Assembly (NCBI GenBank): GCA_030066985.1
Contig: JASJAN010000035.1
Location: 19,876 to 83,875, forward strand
DNA length: 64,000 bases
Reading direction: 5' to 3'
From: Desulfobacterales bacterium
Lineage (GTDB): Bacteria; Desulfobacterota; Desulfobacteria; Desulfobacterales; JAHEIW01
Shown: piece by piece, positions 33,149 to 44,366 of the stretch
Position numbering within the stretch: position 1 is the first letter of the stretch
Layout of the letters: every line of letters starts with the position of its first letter
Translations under genes and position numbers: made by a program
The notes under the pieces: model-generated
The model's database searches: none
Told to the model about the DNA's origin: nothing
The model's input: only the letters and a program-made list of their open reading frames with translations

Positions 33149-34728
33149 TGCAAATTTCAGATATCAAACGTGTTGTTGAACAGGTCAGCCGGGATAAGGG
33201 TATCGAACGAAAAGTGTTGATCAAAGCCCTGGAAGAGGCATTAAAATCTGCCGCGCGGAAAAAATTCGGCAACAAAATGGATATAGAGGTCCAATATAAT
33301 GAAGATTCCGGAGAGATTGAAGTTTTTCAATTCAAGGATGTTGCTGAAGTCGTGACTGAACCGGCCCTTGAAATCAGTCTGGAAGAAGGCCGCAAGCTGG
33401 ATCCGGGATGTGAAATCGGAGACAGCCTGGGCACAAAAATGGACACCAGCACCTTCGGCCGTATAGCGGCGCAGTCGGCCAAGCAAGTCATTATCCAGAA
33501 GATGAAAGATGCCGAAAAAGATGCTGTTTATTCCAGTTTTGTTGATCGCAAAGGTGAAACCATCAACGGTATTGTGCAGCGTATTGATCGAGGGGACATC
33601 ATTGTCAACTTGGGGCACACTGAAGGTATCGTTCACGTTCGCGAGCAGGTTCCCAGAGAATCCTATCGACGCGGAGACCGCATCCGGGCATACATTTTAG
33701 ATGTCCTGCATGAATCTCGCGGACCACAGATCATTCTGTCGCGGACCCATCCGAATTTTCTGATTCATCTGTTTCGCACTGAAGTGCCTGAAATCAGGGA
33801 ATCAATCGTAACCATTATGGGAGCAGCTCGTGAGCCGGGCATCCGCGCCAAAATTGCAGTGGCCTCCAATAACTCAGATATCGACCCCGTCGGCGCCTGT
33901 GTCGGCATGAAAGGCAGCCGCGTCCAAAATGTCGTCCAGGAGCTAAGAGGTGAAAAAATCGATATCATCCCTTGGCATGTCGATCCGGCCAAATTCGTAT
34001 GCAATGCGCTGGCGCCAGCTGAAATCTCCAGGGTAATTATCGATGAAGCCAATCAGACCATGGAGGTCATTGTGCCGGATGAGTTTTTGTCGATTGCCAT
34101 CGGCAAAAAAGGACAGAATGTCCGATTGGCGTCAAAATTGACCAGTTGGAATTTGGATGTCAAAAGTGAAACCAAATACACGATTGCTATGCAAAGCGGA
34201 TATGATTCACTGGTTGCTTTGCCGGGCGTTGGCATCAGTATGGCGGATGCGCTCTATGAATTAGGCTTTTATTCAGCCGAAGAGGTCGGCAATGCTACGC
34301 CGGAAGATTTGATTCAGATCAGGGGGATCGGAGAAGAAACGGCCAAAAAATTGATTGCCGCCGCTCAAAAAGCTGTCGAAGAAACCGAGCAAGCTGAAGA
34401 ACTGGAAGAGGACACCGTAAGCAACGATGCGGACACCGCCGAAATAGATGCGACCGAGAGCGATGAAGCCGATGCTGCTAACCAGGCGCCTGTTGAGGAG
34501 AGCGAGCAAGCTGAAGAAGCAGCCAATAGGGAAGCCGAAGCAGTCAACCAAACGGATACAAGCGAAACCAACGATTCCAGCGACGAAGTGCCGTTGGATG
34601 CTGAAGCACAGGATAATCAGTCCGCATCAGAGGAGGTCGACGAAACGCCTGGTAATGCAGCTGAAATTTCCGAGACCGATAGTGCCAGCGATACTGAGCG
34701 CTCCGATGAAGAAACCGATAAGGCTTAA
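33148..34728 (+). CDS. nusA: Transcription termination/antitermination factor NusA, with acidic tail
   Basis: 526 aa. N-terminal RNA polymerase-binding domain (about 1-125), S1 domain ('GIVQRIDRGDIIVNLGHTEGI', about 135-200), two KH domains (about 230-345, 'GACVGMKGSRVQNV' and 'AIGKKGQNVRLAS'), then helix-hairpin-helix AR-like repeats ('LPGVGISMADALYELG', 'IRGIGEETAKKLI'). The last 115 residues are an extremely acidic, low-complexity tail (Glu/Asp/Ala/Ser) that usual NusA lacks. The tail may act like an acidic C-terminal module that masks RNA binding, but this is inference. Coupled to rimP. Confidence 0.96.
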   Translation: MQISDIKRVVEQVSRDKGIERKVLIKALEEALKSAARKKFGNKMDIEVQYNEDSGEIEVFQFKDVAEVVTEPALEISLEEGRKLDPGCEIGDSLGTKMDTSTFGRIAAQSAKQVIIQKMKDAEKDAVYSSFVDRKGETINGIVQRIDRGDIIVNLGHTEGIVHVREQVPRESYRRGDRIRAYILDVLHESRGPQIILSRTHPNFLIHLFRTEVPEIRESIVTIMGAAREPGIRAKIAVASNNSDIDPVGACVGMKGSRVQNVVQELRGEKIDIIPWHVDPAKFVCNALAPAEISRVIIDEANQTMEVIVPDEFLSIAIGKKGQNVRLASKLTSWNLDVKSETKYTIAMQSGYDSLVALPGVGISMADALYELGFYSAEEVGNATPEDLIQIRGIGEETAKKLIAAAQKAVEETEQAEELEEDTVSNDADTAEIDATESDEADAANQAPVEESEQAEEAANREAEAVNQTDTSETNDSSDEVPLDAEAQDNQSASEEVDETPGNAAEISETDSASDTERSDEETDKA

Positions 34729-34882
34729 ACGGATACCAAAGATCGTTAGTGAGGATCGTCAAGAAATAAGAACATCCATTAATAGTGAATGGATCGATTA
34801 CTGAACCAACAACTATAGCGCCGGGTGCGGCTGCCAAACAGTAGCCACATAGCGGTACAGAACTAACTTTTTGGGGGAAACA

Positions 34883-37447
34883 ATGGCCAAGCTCAGGGTG
34901 TACGAACTTGCCAGAGATTTGAATATGACCAACAAGGTGTTGATTGCCAAGCTCAATGACTTGGATATCGACGTAAAAAGCCATATGAGTGCCTTGGAAG
35001 AGGACATCATTACCAAAATCAAATCTTCTCTGTTTGGTGCCAAAGAAGAAACCGTTGAAGAAACACGGGTAAAACCAACAGTCATTCGGCGGCGTCGCAA
35101 AACAGTTAAAGTCGAAGTGGTCGAGTCTTTAGATGCAGAGGCAGAGGCGCAGGAAACTGATGCGGCTGAAACCCAGGCGGATACCGTATCTGAAGAAGCG
35201 GACGCAAAGGCTGCTCCAGAAGAGATTGCTGAGAAAACGGTTGAACCCGAAAAGGTGGAAGAACCGGTCTCTGAGGAAAAATTGGTCGTCAAAGAAGAGG
35301 CCAAACCCCCCAAGGTTCGCAAGAAAGAACCTTCGGCTAAAATTATAAAACTGCCAATCAAACCGCCCGCAAAGCCATTAAAAGAGAAAAAGGCCGCTCC
35401 GCAGAAAGCAAAAATTCAAGCATTGCCTTCCCGCAAAGATATAGCTGAAACTCCAGCGAGGGGAGATGAGCCTTCGACGGCGGATAAAAAGAAAAGAAAA
35501 CGCAAGAAAAAGTATGAAGAATCCGAAGTCGACAAGAAGTTTCTTAAGAAGAAAATTTCATTCCGCCGAAAAGCAGTAATCGAGGGAGAGGATCTTTACG
35601 GGGCAGGATATCGACCACGCAAGCAGCGCAAGATGGGTAAAGGTAAGAAACCTACCGGCGGTCAAAAGACTCAGATAACGGTTGCCAAAGCGATCAAGCG
35701 ACGCATTAAAATTGATGATGCCATTGTTCTATCGGAACTGGCAAAACGCATGGGAATTAAAGCTGGTGAGATCATTAAGTTTATGATGGGGATGGGCTCC
35801 ATGGCCACGGTCAATCAAACCATTGATTTTGATACCGCCACACTCATCGCCAATGAATTTGATTATGAAGTGGAGCGCGCCAGCTTCGAGGAAGGGGCCC
35901 TGATAAAGCAAGAAACCGATGACCCTGCCAAACTGATACCGCGTCCACCGGTTGTTACCATCATGGGACATGTCGATCACGGTAAAACGTCTCTGCTGGA
36001 TGTCATTCGTCAATCGCGAATATCAGAAATGGAAGCCGGCGGAATAACGCAACATATCGGCGCCTATCTTGTAGACACGGATAAGGGGCACATCGCCTTT
36101 TTAGATACCCCGGGGCACGAGGCCTTTACGGCAATGAGAGCACGCGGGGCCCAGGTGACCGATATTGTAGTTCTGGTAGTTGCAGCCGATGATGGTGTCA
36201 TGCCGCAGACCAACGAGGCGATAAATCATGCCAAGGCCGCGGATGTCCCCATCATCGTAGCCATCAATAAAATAGACAAACAGAATGCCGAACCCGATAA
36301 AGTACAGCGTGAACTTGCCGAAATCGGTCTGACACCTGAAGATTGGGGCGGGGATACAATTTATGTCAAAGTATCGGCTAAAGAGGCTGAAGGAATTGAC
36401 GAACTACTCGAAATGATTTCGCTTCAGGCTGAAGTTCTTGAACTCAAAGCCAACCCCGACAAACTGGCCACGGGTCATGTTGTTGAAGCTAAAGTCGACT
36501 CAGGTCGGGGATCCATCGCAACCGTTTTGGTAAAAGAAGGTACGCTGCGCGCGAGTGACCCGGTCGTTTGCGGTATGCATTATGGCAGAATCCGGGCAAT
36601 GCTTGATGACAGAGGCAGCTTGATTGAATCCGCAGGGCCCTCGATACCGGTTGAAATTGTTGGATTGTCTGGTGTGCCCATGGCCGGCGACGAATTTTTT
36701 GCACTAGATGATGAAAAAAATGCCAAGCAGGTCAGTGAAAATCGACAGCAAAAACAAAGATCAAAGGAGCTGGCCCAATCGAACCGCTTGAGCCTCGATA
36801 AGCTTTACGAGCGCATGCAAGAAGGTGAAATCAAAGATTTAAACCTCATCATTAAAGCCGATGTTCACGGTTCAATCGAAGCCTTAAACGATTCGCTGAC
36901 GAAACTTTCCAATGATGAGGTTAATGTAAACGTTGTTCATTCCGCCAGTGGTACGATCGCCGAATCCGATATTTCCCTGGCGACGGTTTCAAATGCCATT
37001 ATTATCGGTTTTAATGTACGTCCAACGCCAAAAGTCCAGGCTCTGGCCAACGATGAAAAAGTGGACATGCGGTTTTACAGTGTCATCTATGATGTTATCA
37101 AAGATGTCAAAAGCGCAATGGCTGGAATGATGGCATCCACATATGAGGAGCAGGTATTGGGTACGGCGGAAGTCCGCGAAGTTTTTCAGATTCCCAAAAT
37201 TGGTAATATTGCCGGCTGTTATGTAACCGATGGCAAGATTGAACGCGGCCAAAACCTGCGCCTTTTAAGAGATGGCGTTGTGGTGTTTGAAGGCAAAAAT
37301 TCTTCGTTGCGCCGCTTTAAAGATGATGTCAAAGAAGTCCAGGCCGGCTATGAGTGCGGCATCGGCATAGAGCATTTTAATGACATCAAAGTCGGCGATA
37401 CGATTGATTGTTATTATATGAAGGAGATTAGGCCCGAAATAGAATAA
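34883..37447 (+). CDS. infB: Translation initiation factor IF-2
   Basis: 854 aa from ATG 34883, which follows TTGGGGGA; TTG 34871 is an in-frame alternative. N-terminal IF2N domain (about 1-55), a long charged Lys/Glu/Pro-rich linker (about 55-260), a second IF2N-like part, then the GTPase with P-loop '[12 protein letters not shown]' (near 365), 'DTPGHEAFT' and 'NKID', followed by domains II-IV. It places fMet-tRNA on the 30S subunit. No YlxR or L7Ae-like gene lies between nusA and infB here; a 154-base gap with a small CCATT/AATGG hairpin does. Confidence 0.97.
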   Translation: MAKLRVYELARDLNMTNKVLIAKLNDLDIDVKSHMSALEEDIITKIKSSLFGAKEETVEETRVKPTVIRRRRKTVKVEVVESLDAEAEAQETDAAETQADTVSEEADAKAAPEEIAEKTVEPEKVEEPVSEEKLVVKEEAKPPKVRKKEPSAKIIKLPIKPPAKPLKEKKAAPQKAKIQALPSRKDIAETPARGDEPSTADKKKRKRKKKYEESEVDKKFLKKKISFRRKAVIEGEDLYGAGYRPRKQRKMGKGKKPTGGQKTQITVAKAIKRRIKIDDAIVLSELAKRMGIKAGEIIKFMMGMGSMATVNQTIDFDTATLIANEFDYEVERASFEEGALIKQETDDPAKLIPRPPVVTIMGHVDHGKTSLLDVIRQSRISEMEAGGITQHIGAYLVDTDKGHIAFLDTPGHEAFTAMRARGAQVTDIVVLVVAADDGVMPQTNEAINHAKAADVPIIVAINKIDKQNAEPDKVQRELAEIGLTPEDWGGDTIYVKVSAKEAEGIDELLEMISLQAEVLELKANPDKLATGHVVEAKVDSGRGSIATVLVKEGTLRASDPVVCGMHYGRIRAMLDDRGSLIESAGPSIPVEIVGLSGVPMAGDEFFALDDEKNAKQVSENRQQKQRSKELAQSNRLSLDKLYERMQEGEIKDLNLIIKADVHGSIEALNDSLTKLSNDEVNVNVVHSASGTIAESDISLATVSNAIIIGFNVRPTPKVQALANDEKVDMRFYSVIYDVIKDVKSAMAGMMASTYEEQVLGTAEVREVFQIPKIGNIAGCYVTDGKIERGQNLRLLRDGVVVFEGKNSSLRRFKDDVKEVQAGYECGIGIEHFNDIKVGDTIDCYYMKEIRPEIE

Positions 37448-37592
37448 AAACTGTTTCAAGCCATTCATGTTTTGTCCGCTGGACTGCGTTATAATTTGGT
37501 TCAAAATACTCGCGTACTATCGTGTACGCTCCGCTTTTGAACCATATCAAGCCTTGCCAGCGAACAAAACCTAAACGCCTTGAAACAGTTTT
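37447..37592. repeat. Class A nested inverted-repeat element
   Basis: Outer arms AAAACTGTTTCAAG (37447-37460) and CTTGAAACAGTTTT (37579-37592), extended inward by TTTTGTCCGCTGG / CCAGCGAACAAAA. The inner hairpin is TGGTTCAAAATACTCG..CGCTTTTGAACCA. It starts at the stop codon of infB. Confidence 0.85.
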
Positions 37593-37696
37593 AACTTATA
37601 TTAAAAAATTGCTTCTGACAGAGATCCTCTTGTGGGGAGTTTAAAGATAAAACCTAAGTTTACAACACAGCGGCCCTTTCAGAGAATAAAAAGACT

Positions 37697-37984
37697 ATGG
37701 TCGTAGGAATTGGAACGATTACCTTTAGACTGCATGACTGCCGCTCTTTAAAGGGAAAACGAAAAGTGGTTCGGGCGATCGTCAGTCGGCTGCGCAATAA
37801 TTTTAATGCATCGATAGCGGAAGTGGCATCAAACGATATACATCAGCGCGCCGAAATTGGCTTTTCGATGGTCGGCAATGATAATGCTGTCATTAACTCA
37901 AAACTGGACAAGATCATTAATATGGCCGAAGACCTCGGCCTGGCGGAAATTATTGACACTGAGATAGAAATCATTCATTTATGA
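37697..37984 (+). CDS. DUF503 (YlxP-like) protein
   Basis: 95 aa. 'LHDCRSLKGKRKVVRAIVSRLRNNFNASIAEV' and 'IGFSMVGND' match the DUF503 family, small ferredoxin-like-fold proteins that sit between infB and rbfA in many bacteria. A role in ribosome maturation or translation is inferred from this place only. ATG 37697 has only a weak ribosome site; its stop overlaps the rbfA start by four bases, so the two are coupled. Confidence 0.88.
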   Translation: MVVGIGTITFRLHDCRSLKGKRKVVRAIVSRLRNNFNASIAEVASNDIHQRAEIGFSMVGNDNAVINSKLDKIINMAEDLGLAEIIDTEIEIIHL

Positions 37985-38343
37985 TCCCTTTTGCACGATC
38001 AGACCGGGTTAGCGGATTAATTCAAAAAGTATTATCTGAGTTAATACAAAAAGATATCAAAGACCCGCGGTTGACAATGGCTACCATTACCGGAGTAGAC
38101 GTTTCGCGTGACTTGAAGCTGGCCCGCATATATTTTACGACCCCCAAAGGCGAGCAGAAAAAAGATGCGGCCATCAAAGGGTTTAACAGTGCCCGCGGGT
38201 TTATCAAGCGGACCCTGGCAAGTGAGCTGGATCTAAAATACATGCCGGATTTGAAATTTTTTTACGATGAATCCATCGAGTATGGTGCTCAGATTGACAG
38301 CTTGATCAAAATAGCCAAAGAAAAAAATGGAGAAGATTCTTAA
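37981..38343 (+). CDS. rbfA: Ribosome-binding factor A
   Basis: 120 aa, full length. KH-fold: 'RVSGLIQKVLSELIQKDIKDPRLTMATITGVDVSRDLKLARIYF' in the usual order, then 'GFIKRTLASELDLKYMPDLKFFYDESIEYG'. It binds the 30S subunit and aids 16S rRNA maturation and cold growth. Coupled at both ends: ATGA overlap with DUF503 and a 17-base overlap with nrnA. Confidence 0.95.
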   Translation: MIPFARSDRVSGLIQKVLSELIQKDIKDPRLTMATITGVDVSRDLKLARIYFTTPKGEQKKDAAIKGFNSARGFIKRTLASELDLKYMPDLKFFYDESIEYGAQIDSLIKIAKEKNGEDS

Positions 38344-39298
38344 ACACATTAAGACCAGCCGAAGCATTTTGGTCGCATCACATGCAGAACCTGACGGAGA
38401 TTGTCTCGGTTCGCTGGTGGCGCTGGGATTGGCATTGAGCAAACTTGATAAAAAGATCACCATGTTTAATCCAAGCCCCATACCAGCCGTTTACCGATTT
38501 CTGCCGGGTGTTGAACGCATCGTAACACAAATCAAAGAAGCTGAAGCCTATGATTTGGCCATCATACTGGATTGTGGCGACATTATCAGAGTCGGTGATC
38601 AAAGTGCCCTTGTTGACCAGATAGCAGTCGTGGTTAACATCGATCACCACGTTTCCAACACCGGCTTTGGGCACATCCAGCTCATTGATACCGATGCCTG
38701 CGCGACTGCTGAAATCGTCTATCGATTGATCAATGCGCTTGATATCCCTTTTGACAAAGCAATTGCAACTTCCATTTACCTTGGCATATTAACGGATACG
38801 GGCTCTTTTCGTTTTTCAAATACCAACCCGGCGGCCTTTGAGATCAGTAAAGCCATGACCGACATTGGTGTTGAGCCCCACACGGTGGCGCAACGTGTAT
38901 TTGGAACCTATTCTTTGGGACGTATCAAACTGTTAAATATGGCCTTAAATTCGATTGAAATTTCAGGAAACGGCAAATTGTCATTGATGACTGTAAGCCG
39001 CAGTATGTTAAATTCAACCGGAACGAGTACCGAAGATATAGACGGTTTGATCAATTATGCGCGCCGTATTGAAGATGTTAAGGTTGCAGCTCTTATCCAT
39101 GAGATTAAAAACGGAGCCGGTAAATTTACCAATATGAACCGCTACCATGTCAGTTTGCGTTCGGACAACACGGTAGACGTTGCTAAAATTGCCGGTAATT
39201 TTGGCGGTGGCGGTCATACCAGTGCTGCCGGATTTCAGATTGAATCAACTCTGGTGGCATTGAAAGAAAAGATCATCGAGCTGGCAGATGACCTATAA
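38327..39298 (+). CDS. nrnA: Bifunctional oligoribonuclease/PAP phosphatase, DHH family
   Basis: 323 aa. N-terminal DHH domain with 'VASHAEPDGDCLGS', 'LDCGD' and 'NIDHHVSNTGFG' supplying the Mn-binding residues; C-terminal DHHA1 domain with 'GNFGGGGHTSAAGF' that binds the RNA end. NrnA degrades 2-5-nt RNA and removes the 3' phosphate from pAp, a by-product of PAPS use. The nrnA-truB pair after rbfA is a common order. Starts inside rbfA. Confidence 0.92.
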   Translation: MEKILKHIKTSRSILVASHAEPDGDCLGSLVALGLALSKLDKKITMFNPSPIPAVYRFLPGVERIVTQIKEAEAYDLAIILDCGDIIRVGDQSALVDQIAVVVNIDHHVSNTGFGHIQLIDTDACATAEIVYRLINALDIPFDKAIATSIYLGILTDTGSFRFSNTNPAAFEISKAMTDIGVEPHTVAQRVFGTYSLGRIKLLNMALNSIEISGNGKLSLMTVSRSMLNSTGTSTEDIDGLINYARRIEDVKVAALIHEIKNGAGKFTNMNRYHVSLRSDNTVDVAKIAGNFGGGGHTSAAGFQIESTLVALKEKIIELADDL

Positions 39299-39358
39299 AC
39301 CGACCGGTTAACGCGCGAAAGGATCGCGTTCGTAAACCGCGCATGAAAAGAACACCCC

Positions 39359-40285
39359 ATGCAGGCACAGCAGCAAAGCGGGATAATCGTTGTCAATAAA
39401 CCTACGGATATCTCCTCTGCAAAGGTCGTTGCAAAGGTCAAACACCTGTTAAACGCGAAAAAGGTTGGTCATGCCGGCACGCTGGATCCCTTCGCAGAAG
39501 GTGTTTTGGTTTGTTGCATAAATGACGCCACTCGCTTGGCGCAGTTTCTGCTGACAGGTAATAAAACTTACGATGCAACCCTGAAGCTGGGAATCGAAAC
39601 CGATACGCAAGATTCGACCGGAGCTGTTATTGCCACCAAAGCGGTTAGGGGCTATACGGAAAAAGAGATAACATCGACTGTTCAAAAATTCATCGGGTCG
39701 ATTAAACAGCAGCCACCCATTTTTTCGGCCTTAAAACACAAAGGAACACCGCTATACAAATTGGCACGGCAGGGTCGACCGGTTCAAAAGCCGGCGCGAC
39801 GCGTTTATATAACAGACATAAAAATTCTTGAAATAAATCTGCCGCTGGTTCATTTAGAGGTGTCGTGTTCCGCCGGAACTTACATTCGCACCTTGTGTGC
39901 CGATATCGGCAAGCAGCTGGGATGTGGCGGCCATTTGCTGGCCCTCAAGCGCACCGAGAGCAGCGGTTTCACAATTCATCAGGCTATATCGCTGCCACAA
40001 CTGGAAAAGCAGGCAACAAACCGGGCATTTAATGGCAGTATAATCAGCATGACAGATGCCCTGGCAGATATGCCGGGGTATACGGCCGATCAAGATTTGA
40101 AAAAAAAAATCAAATATGGTCAGCCGGTTCAAAAAACAGATATTGATCTGGATCGTATGCCAGCAGATGTATTCAAACAAGACACTTATCTGAAAATTAT
40201 AGATGCCAACAATGCATTGCTGGCTGTGATCAGGTATTTGAAAAACCAGGACAAATTTGCTTACACCTGTGTTTTTCAAAATTAA
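39359..40285 (+). CDS. truB: tRNA pseudouridine-55 synthase
   Basis: 308 aa. 'GIIVVNKPTDISSAKVV' start, 'VGHAGTLDPFAEGVLV' with the catalytic Asp, 'RQGRPVQKPARRVYI' and 'EVSCSAGTYIRTLCADIG' are typical. It modifies uridine 55 in the T loop of most tRNAs. The C-terminal 60 residues resemble a small PUA-like part. ATG start, 60 bases after nrnA; no strong ribosome site is seen. Confidence 0.96.
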   Translation: MQAQQQSGIIVVNKPTDISSAKVVAKVKHLLNAKKVGHAGTLDPFAEGVLVCCINDATRLAQFLLTGNKTYDATLKLGIETDTQDSTGAVIATKAVRGYTEKEITSTVQKFIGSIKQQPPIFSALKHKGTPLYKLARQGRPVQKPARRVYITDIKILEINLPLVHLEVSCSAGTYIRTLCADIGKQLGCGGHLLALKRTESSGFTIHQAISLPQLEKQATNRAFNGSIISMTDALADMPGYTADQDLKKKIKYGQPVQKTDIDLDRMPADVFKQDTYLKIIDANNALLAVIRYLKNQDKFAYTCVFQN

Positions 40286-40336
40286 ACATGACAGAAGCAC
40301 CATCAAGGACCATTATCCGAACAGGAGGCTGTAACA

Positions 40337-40606
40337 GTGGTTTTCGACACAGAAGAAAAAAAGAAATTGATTGACAAATTCAAACTTCACGAGACAGACA
40401 CCGGATCGCCGGAAGTTCAGGTCGGTTTATTGACCTACCGTATTTCCTCCCTCACTGAGCATCTAAAAATTCACAAAAAGGATCATCATTCCCGCAGAGG
40501 TTTGCTGATGCTCGTCGGCAGGCGCCGCAGGCTGTTAAACTATGTGAAACACAAAGATGTCAATCGCTACCGGGCGATCATCGATACGCTGGGGCTGAAA
40601 CGGTAA
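40337..40606 (+). CDS. rpsO: 30S ribosomal protein S15
   Basis: 89 aa, full length, GTG start behind CAGGAGG. '[26 protein letters not shown]', '[20 protein letters not shown]' are typical. It binds the central domain of 16S rRNA. It is followed by pnp as in many bacteria; a hairpin in the 243-base gap may be the usual processing site. Confidence 0.97.
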   Translation: MVFDTEEKKKLIDKFKLHETDTGSPEVQVGLLTYRISSLTEHLKIHKKDHHSRRGLLMLVGRRRRLLNYVKHKDVNRYRAIIDTLGLKR

Positions 40607-40642
40607 ATTGCAGAATCGGCGCATCCCTTTCGTGTCAAATTT

Positions 40643-40675
40643 CAACGGTTTCAGCGCTGGAATCTCAGACCGTTG
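40643..40675 (+). promoter_or_regulatory. Hairpin in the rpsO-pnp gap
   Basis: CAACGGTTTCAG pairs with CTCAGACCGTTG (12-bp stem, one mismatch and one G-U pair). In E. coli pnp is autoregulated through cutting in a leader hairpin; this may be the counterpart. Confidence 0.5.
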
Positions 40676-40849
40676 CGGACCGGCGCGGCAACGATACATG
40701 ACATATTCGCTGCTAGAAACCCAATTCTTAAGACATTTAGAATTGATCGCTCAAGACCGTTTACCGTAATGTATTTTAAATTGCCAGATTGAACAGCTGG
40801 CTTAATGCCAACTTAAAATGACGGCATGGTTTACAATTTAGGAGAAAAA

Positions 40850-42949
40850 ATGGAAATTTTAGTAGAGGAAGAACTGGGAGGCAAAACTCTCAATATCCAG
40901 GCCAATAAAGTTGCCAAACAGGCATCCGGGTCCGTAGTCGTCCAATATGGAGACACGATTGTCCTCGTCACTGTAGTGGCTGCCCATGAAGAGAGGATAT
41001 CAGATTTTTTGCCCCTGACCGTAGAATATCAAGAAAAAATTTATGCCGCCGGGCGCATTCCCGGTAACTATTTTCGTCGTGAAATTGGACGACCTAGTGA
41101 AAAAGAAACCTTAACTGCCCGCCTGATCGATCGACCGATAAGGCCCCTATTTCCGAAAGATTGGCGCTATGAAATTCAAGTTATTGCAACCGTATTATCC
41201 ATGGATCAGGAAAATGACCCGGATACGCTGGCAATGATCGGCGCTTCGACGGCACTGGAGATTTCAGACATCCCATTTGCAGGTCCGATTGCCTGTGTGC
41301 GGGTGGGCCGCATCGACGGTCAGTTGAAAATCAATCCCCCCACATCGGAATTGGAAAATAGCGATATCAACATCATCGTTGCCGGCTCCAAGACCGGTGT
41401 GGTGATGGTGGAAGGCGGCAGTGATGTGGTCAGTGAAGCCGATATGCTCGAAGCGATTTTTTTCGGTCATCGCGAAATGCAGCCACTGATTGATCTGCAG
41501 CTTAAACTAAAAGAAACACATGGACGGCCGAAAAGAACGTATACCCCGCCGGAAAAAGATCCGAAGCTGGTCGATATGCTGAATGAAACGGCAGCCGGGC
41601 GGTTGCGAGAAGCAATTTTAATCCCTAAAAAAACAAAACGCTCAGCAGCCGTACGCGAACTCAAGGCCGAAATATTTGAGAACCTGGGCGAAGACTATGA
41701 AGACCGCAAATCGGAAGTGTACGCCATATTAAAAGACCTGCAGAAAAATATCAGCCGAGACCTGATTTTGAAAGAAAACCGTCGTATCGATAATCGCAAA
41801 TTCGATGAAATCCGACCGATCACCTGTGAGGTGGGGTTATTACCCAGACCCCATGGCAGCGCCCTATTCACCCGTGGCGAAACCCAGGTTCTGGGCGTAT
41901 TGACACTGGGCTCCGGACAGGATGAGCAACGGGTTGAAACATTGTATGGCGAAGAATTCAGACCCTTTATGCTGCATTATAATTTTCCGCCATATTCTGT
42001 GGGCGAAACCCGGCGTATCTCCGGCCCGTCGCGCCGTGATATCGGACATGGCGGGTTATCGACCCGCGCGATCGAAAGAATATTGCCGGATAAAGAAAAA
42101 TTCGATTATACCATTCGACTGGTCTCAGAAGTTTTAGAATCCAACGGTTCTTCTTCTATGGGCACCGTGTGTTCCTGCTGTATGGCCTTAATGGACGGCG
42201 GAGTGCCCATCAAGACGCCGGTGGCCGGTATTGCCATGGGCCTGGTAAAAGAAGAGGATCAAGTCGTCATTCTTTCTGACATCTTGGGAGATGAAGACCA
42301 TACCGGTGATATGGATTTTAAGGTGACGGGCACCGAAGAAGGAATCACCGCGCTGCAAATGGACATCAAAATCCACGAACTGTCCAAAGAAATCATGCAA
42401 AAGGCTTTGGAGCAGGCCCGTGTGGGACGGATTCATATCCTCAACAAGATGTTGGAAACCATTCGAGAGCCGCGCAAAGAAATTTCACCGTATGCACCGA
42501 CGATCACCACGATTAAAATTAACCCGGACAAAATCCGTGAGGTCATCGGACCCGGTGGTAAAATCATTCGCGGCATCCAAAGCGAAACCAATACCAGTAT
42601 TGAAATCGATGATTCCGGAATGGTAAAAATCGCCGCCTACTCCAAAGAAGAAGGCCAGGCGGCAATTAAAATGGTGGAAGATCTTACCCAGGAACCCGAA
42701 ATCGGCGCTATCTATGAAGGAACCGTTGTCAAAGTTACTGATTTCGGTGCTTTCGTGCAGATCCTGCCGGGTACAGATGGCCTGGTGCATATCTCTCAGC
42801 TGGCCAATCGGCGCATCACCAAAGTAACCGATGTTGTCAAAGAGGGGGATTCGCTAAAGGTCAAGGTGCTGGAAATCAGCCGGGATGGCAAAATCCGGCT
42901 CAGTCATAAAGCTGTCCTGGAAGAAAAACATGGCCGCGAACGTAAATAA
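40850..42949 (+). CDS. pnp: Polynucleotide phosphorylase
   Basis: 699 aa from ATG 40850, which follows TAGGAGA (ATG 40826 is an alternative without a site). Two RNase PH domains (about 10-230 and 315-540) joined by a helical domain; the second has '[14 protein letters not shown]' and '[10 protein letters not shown]' with the catalytic Asp residues. A KH domain ('[19 protein letters not shown]', about 560) and an S1 domain ('[18 protein letters not shown]', about 625) follow. It degrades mRNA 3' to 5' by phosphorolysis. The M16 peptidase gene starts 20 bases before its stop. Confidence 0.97.
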   Translation: MEILVEEELGGKTLNIQANKVAKQASGSVVVQYGDTIVLVTVVAAHEERISDFLPLTVEYQEKIYAAGRIPGNYFRREIGRPSEKETLTARLIDRPIRPLFPKDWRYEIQVIATVLSMDQENDPDTLAMIGASTALEISDIPFAGPIACVRVGRIDGQLKINPPTSELENSDINIIVAGSKTGVVMVEGGSDVVSEADMLEAIFFGHREMQPLIDLQLKLKETHGRPKRTYTPPEKDPKLVDMLNETAAGRLREAILIPKKTKRSAAVRELKAEIFENLGEDYEDRKSEVYAILKDLQKNISRDLILKENRRIDNRKFDEIRPITCEVGLLPRPHGSALFTRGETQVLGVLTLGSGQDEQRVETLYGEEFRPFMLHYNFPPYSVGETRRISGPSRRDIGHGGLSTRAIERILPDKEKFDYTIRLVSEVLESNGSSSMGTVCSCCMALMDGGVPIKTPVAGIAMGLVKEEDQVVILSDILGDEDHTGDMDFKVTGTEEGITALQMDIKIHELSKEIMQKALEQARVGRIHILNKMLETIREPRKEISPYAPTITTIKINPDKIREVIGPGGKIIRGIQSETNTSIEIDDSGMVKIAAYSKEEGQAAIKMVEDLTQEPEIGAIYEGTVVKVTDFGAFVQILPGTDGLVHISQLANRRITKVTDVVKEGDSLKVKVLEISRDGKIRLSHKAVLEEKHGRERK

Positions 42950-44195
42950 GACTGAGTTAAAAAATGGTATCCGTATTTTAAGCCAAAAAATGCCGCACAC
43001 CCGTTCGGTGTCCATGGGTGTTTGGGTCAGTGTCGGGGCCCGCGATGAAAAACCGGCTGAAAGCGGGCTTTCTCATTTTATCGAGCACATGATTTTTAAG
43101 GGCACCCAACGGCGATCCGCCTATCAGATTGCCAAAGAATTCGATGCGATCGGTGGTCACACCAATGCATTTACGACCATGGAAAGTACCTGCTATCATG
43201 GCAAGGTAATGGACACCCACTTGGATACCATGGTCGACATTCTCTCTGATATCTTCTTAAATTCCGTATTTGATCCCCAGGAAATCGAAAAAGAACGACC
43301 GGTCATACTGCAGGAAATCAAAATGGTCAAAGAAAGCCCGGATGAGTATGTCCATCTGCTTTCTGGTAAAAACTTCTGGGGGGACAATCCTTTGGGACGT
43401 TCCATTTTGGGCACTCAGGAAAATATCATTCAGTTTGACGCCGATCAGATCAAAAATTATTTCCATCGTCTTTATCAACCAGATCGAATTTTGATATCGG
43501 TTGCCGGCAATGTCGACCATGCACATTTAATCGATCGACTGGGGCCGGCTTTTGAATCTATCAAACCCGGCAATGGCATCAACGATCGTGTCACCCCCCA
43601 AAGCCAGGGTCTGGTCAATTTGAACTACCAAGACCTGGAACAGGTTCACATTTGTTTGAGTACCCCCGGGCTAGCCGTAAACGACCCGGGTCGTTACGCC
43701 TGTTCTCTGCTCAACACAATTCTTGGCGGCAATATGAGTTCACGCCTGTTTCAGCAAATCAGGGAAAAAAGAGGATTGGCCTATACGGTGTATTCCTTTA
43801 TGATGTCCCATGTGGACACCGGTATGTGCGGCATCTATCTGGCGGTGGATCCCGCCAGAGCTCTGGAAACCACGAATCTGGTGCTCCAAGAATTAGATCG
43901 GTTATGCGCCGAACCCGTATCGGCTGCCGAGCTGAAAGGAGCCGTTGAGTATACCAAGGGCAGTCTGCTGCTGGCATCGGAAAGTAATGAAAACCAGATG
44001 GTCCGCTGTGCCCAGAATGAAATTCATTTTAAACGTGACATCCGGCTGCAAGACGTTATCAGGCGTGTTGAATCGGTAACAGCTGCAGATATTTTAGAGC
44101 TTTCTCAAAGCCTATTTGTCAGAAACAAAATTGGATTAACGCTGCTGGGGCCGGATAAGAACGATAAACCTTTCGAAGATGCTCTGTATAAATAA
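42930..44195 (+). CDS. M16 family zinc peptidase
   Basis: 421 aa from ATG 42930, inside the end of pnp. '[15 protein letters not shown]' is the HxxEH zinc motif and 'ESTCYHGKV' with a later Glu completes the site; '[20 protein letters not shown]' in the C-terminal half is also conserved, so this is the full two-domain, active-type peptidase of the mitochondrial processing peptidase/PqqL group. Its place after pnp is common in several phyla. Substrate unknown, perhaps signal-like or oxidised peptides. No signal peptide is seen. Confidence 0.92.
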   Translation: MAANVNKTELKNGIRILSQKMPHTRSVSMGVWVSVGARDEKPAESGLSHFIEHMIFKGTQRRSAYQIAKEFDAIGGHTNAFTTMESTCYHGKVMDTHLDTMVDILSDIFLNSVFDPQEIEKERPVILQEIKMVKESPDEYVHLLSGKNFWGDNPLGRSILGTQENIIQFDADQIKNYFHRLYQPDRILISVAGNVDHAHLIDRLGPAFESIKPGNGINDRVTPQSQGLVNLNYQDLEQVHICLSTPGLAVNDPGRYACSLLNTILGGNMSSRLFQQIREKRGLAYTVYSFMMSHVDTGMCGIYLAVDPARALETTNLVLQELDRLCAEPVSAAELKGAVEYTKGSLLLASESNENQMVRCAQNEIHFKRDIRLQDVIRRVESVTAADILELSQSLFVRNKIGLTLLGPDKNDKPFEDALYK

Positions 44196-44226
44196 CCCCC
44201 TGGTTCCGGGTTCAGTGGCTTATAAA

Positions 44227-44362
44227 GGTTTCGGGTGTCAGGGAACTGCGGATCACATCGAAATTCAGATTCTCATGGAGATTATTAACGCCAATGGCTT
44301 CAGGACCAGCTTGGAACGCATTGGAAAAATTACTGACACCTGACACCTGAACACTGACACCT
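44227..44362. repeat. Class D repeat directly before dut
   Basis: GGTTTCGGGTGTCAGG on the left; CTGACACCTGACACCTG and ACACTGACACCTC on the right. The right arm ends four bases before the dut start, which has no Shine-Dalgarno. Confidence 0.8.
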
Positions 44363-44366
44363 CATC

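Noticed and set aside
34448..34804. Basic 118-residue frame overlapping the end of nusA
   Set aside because: It is the shifted reading of the acidic low-complexity nusA tail; no ribosome site and no family.
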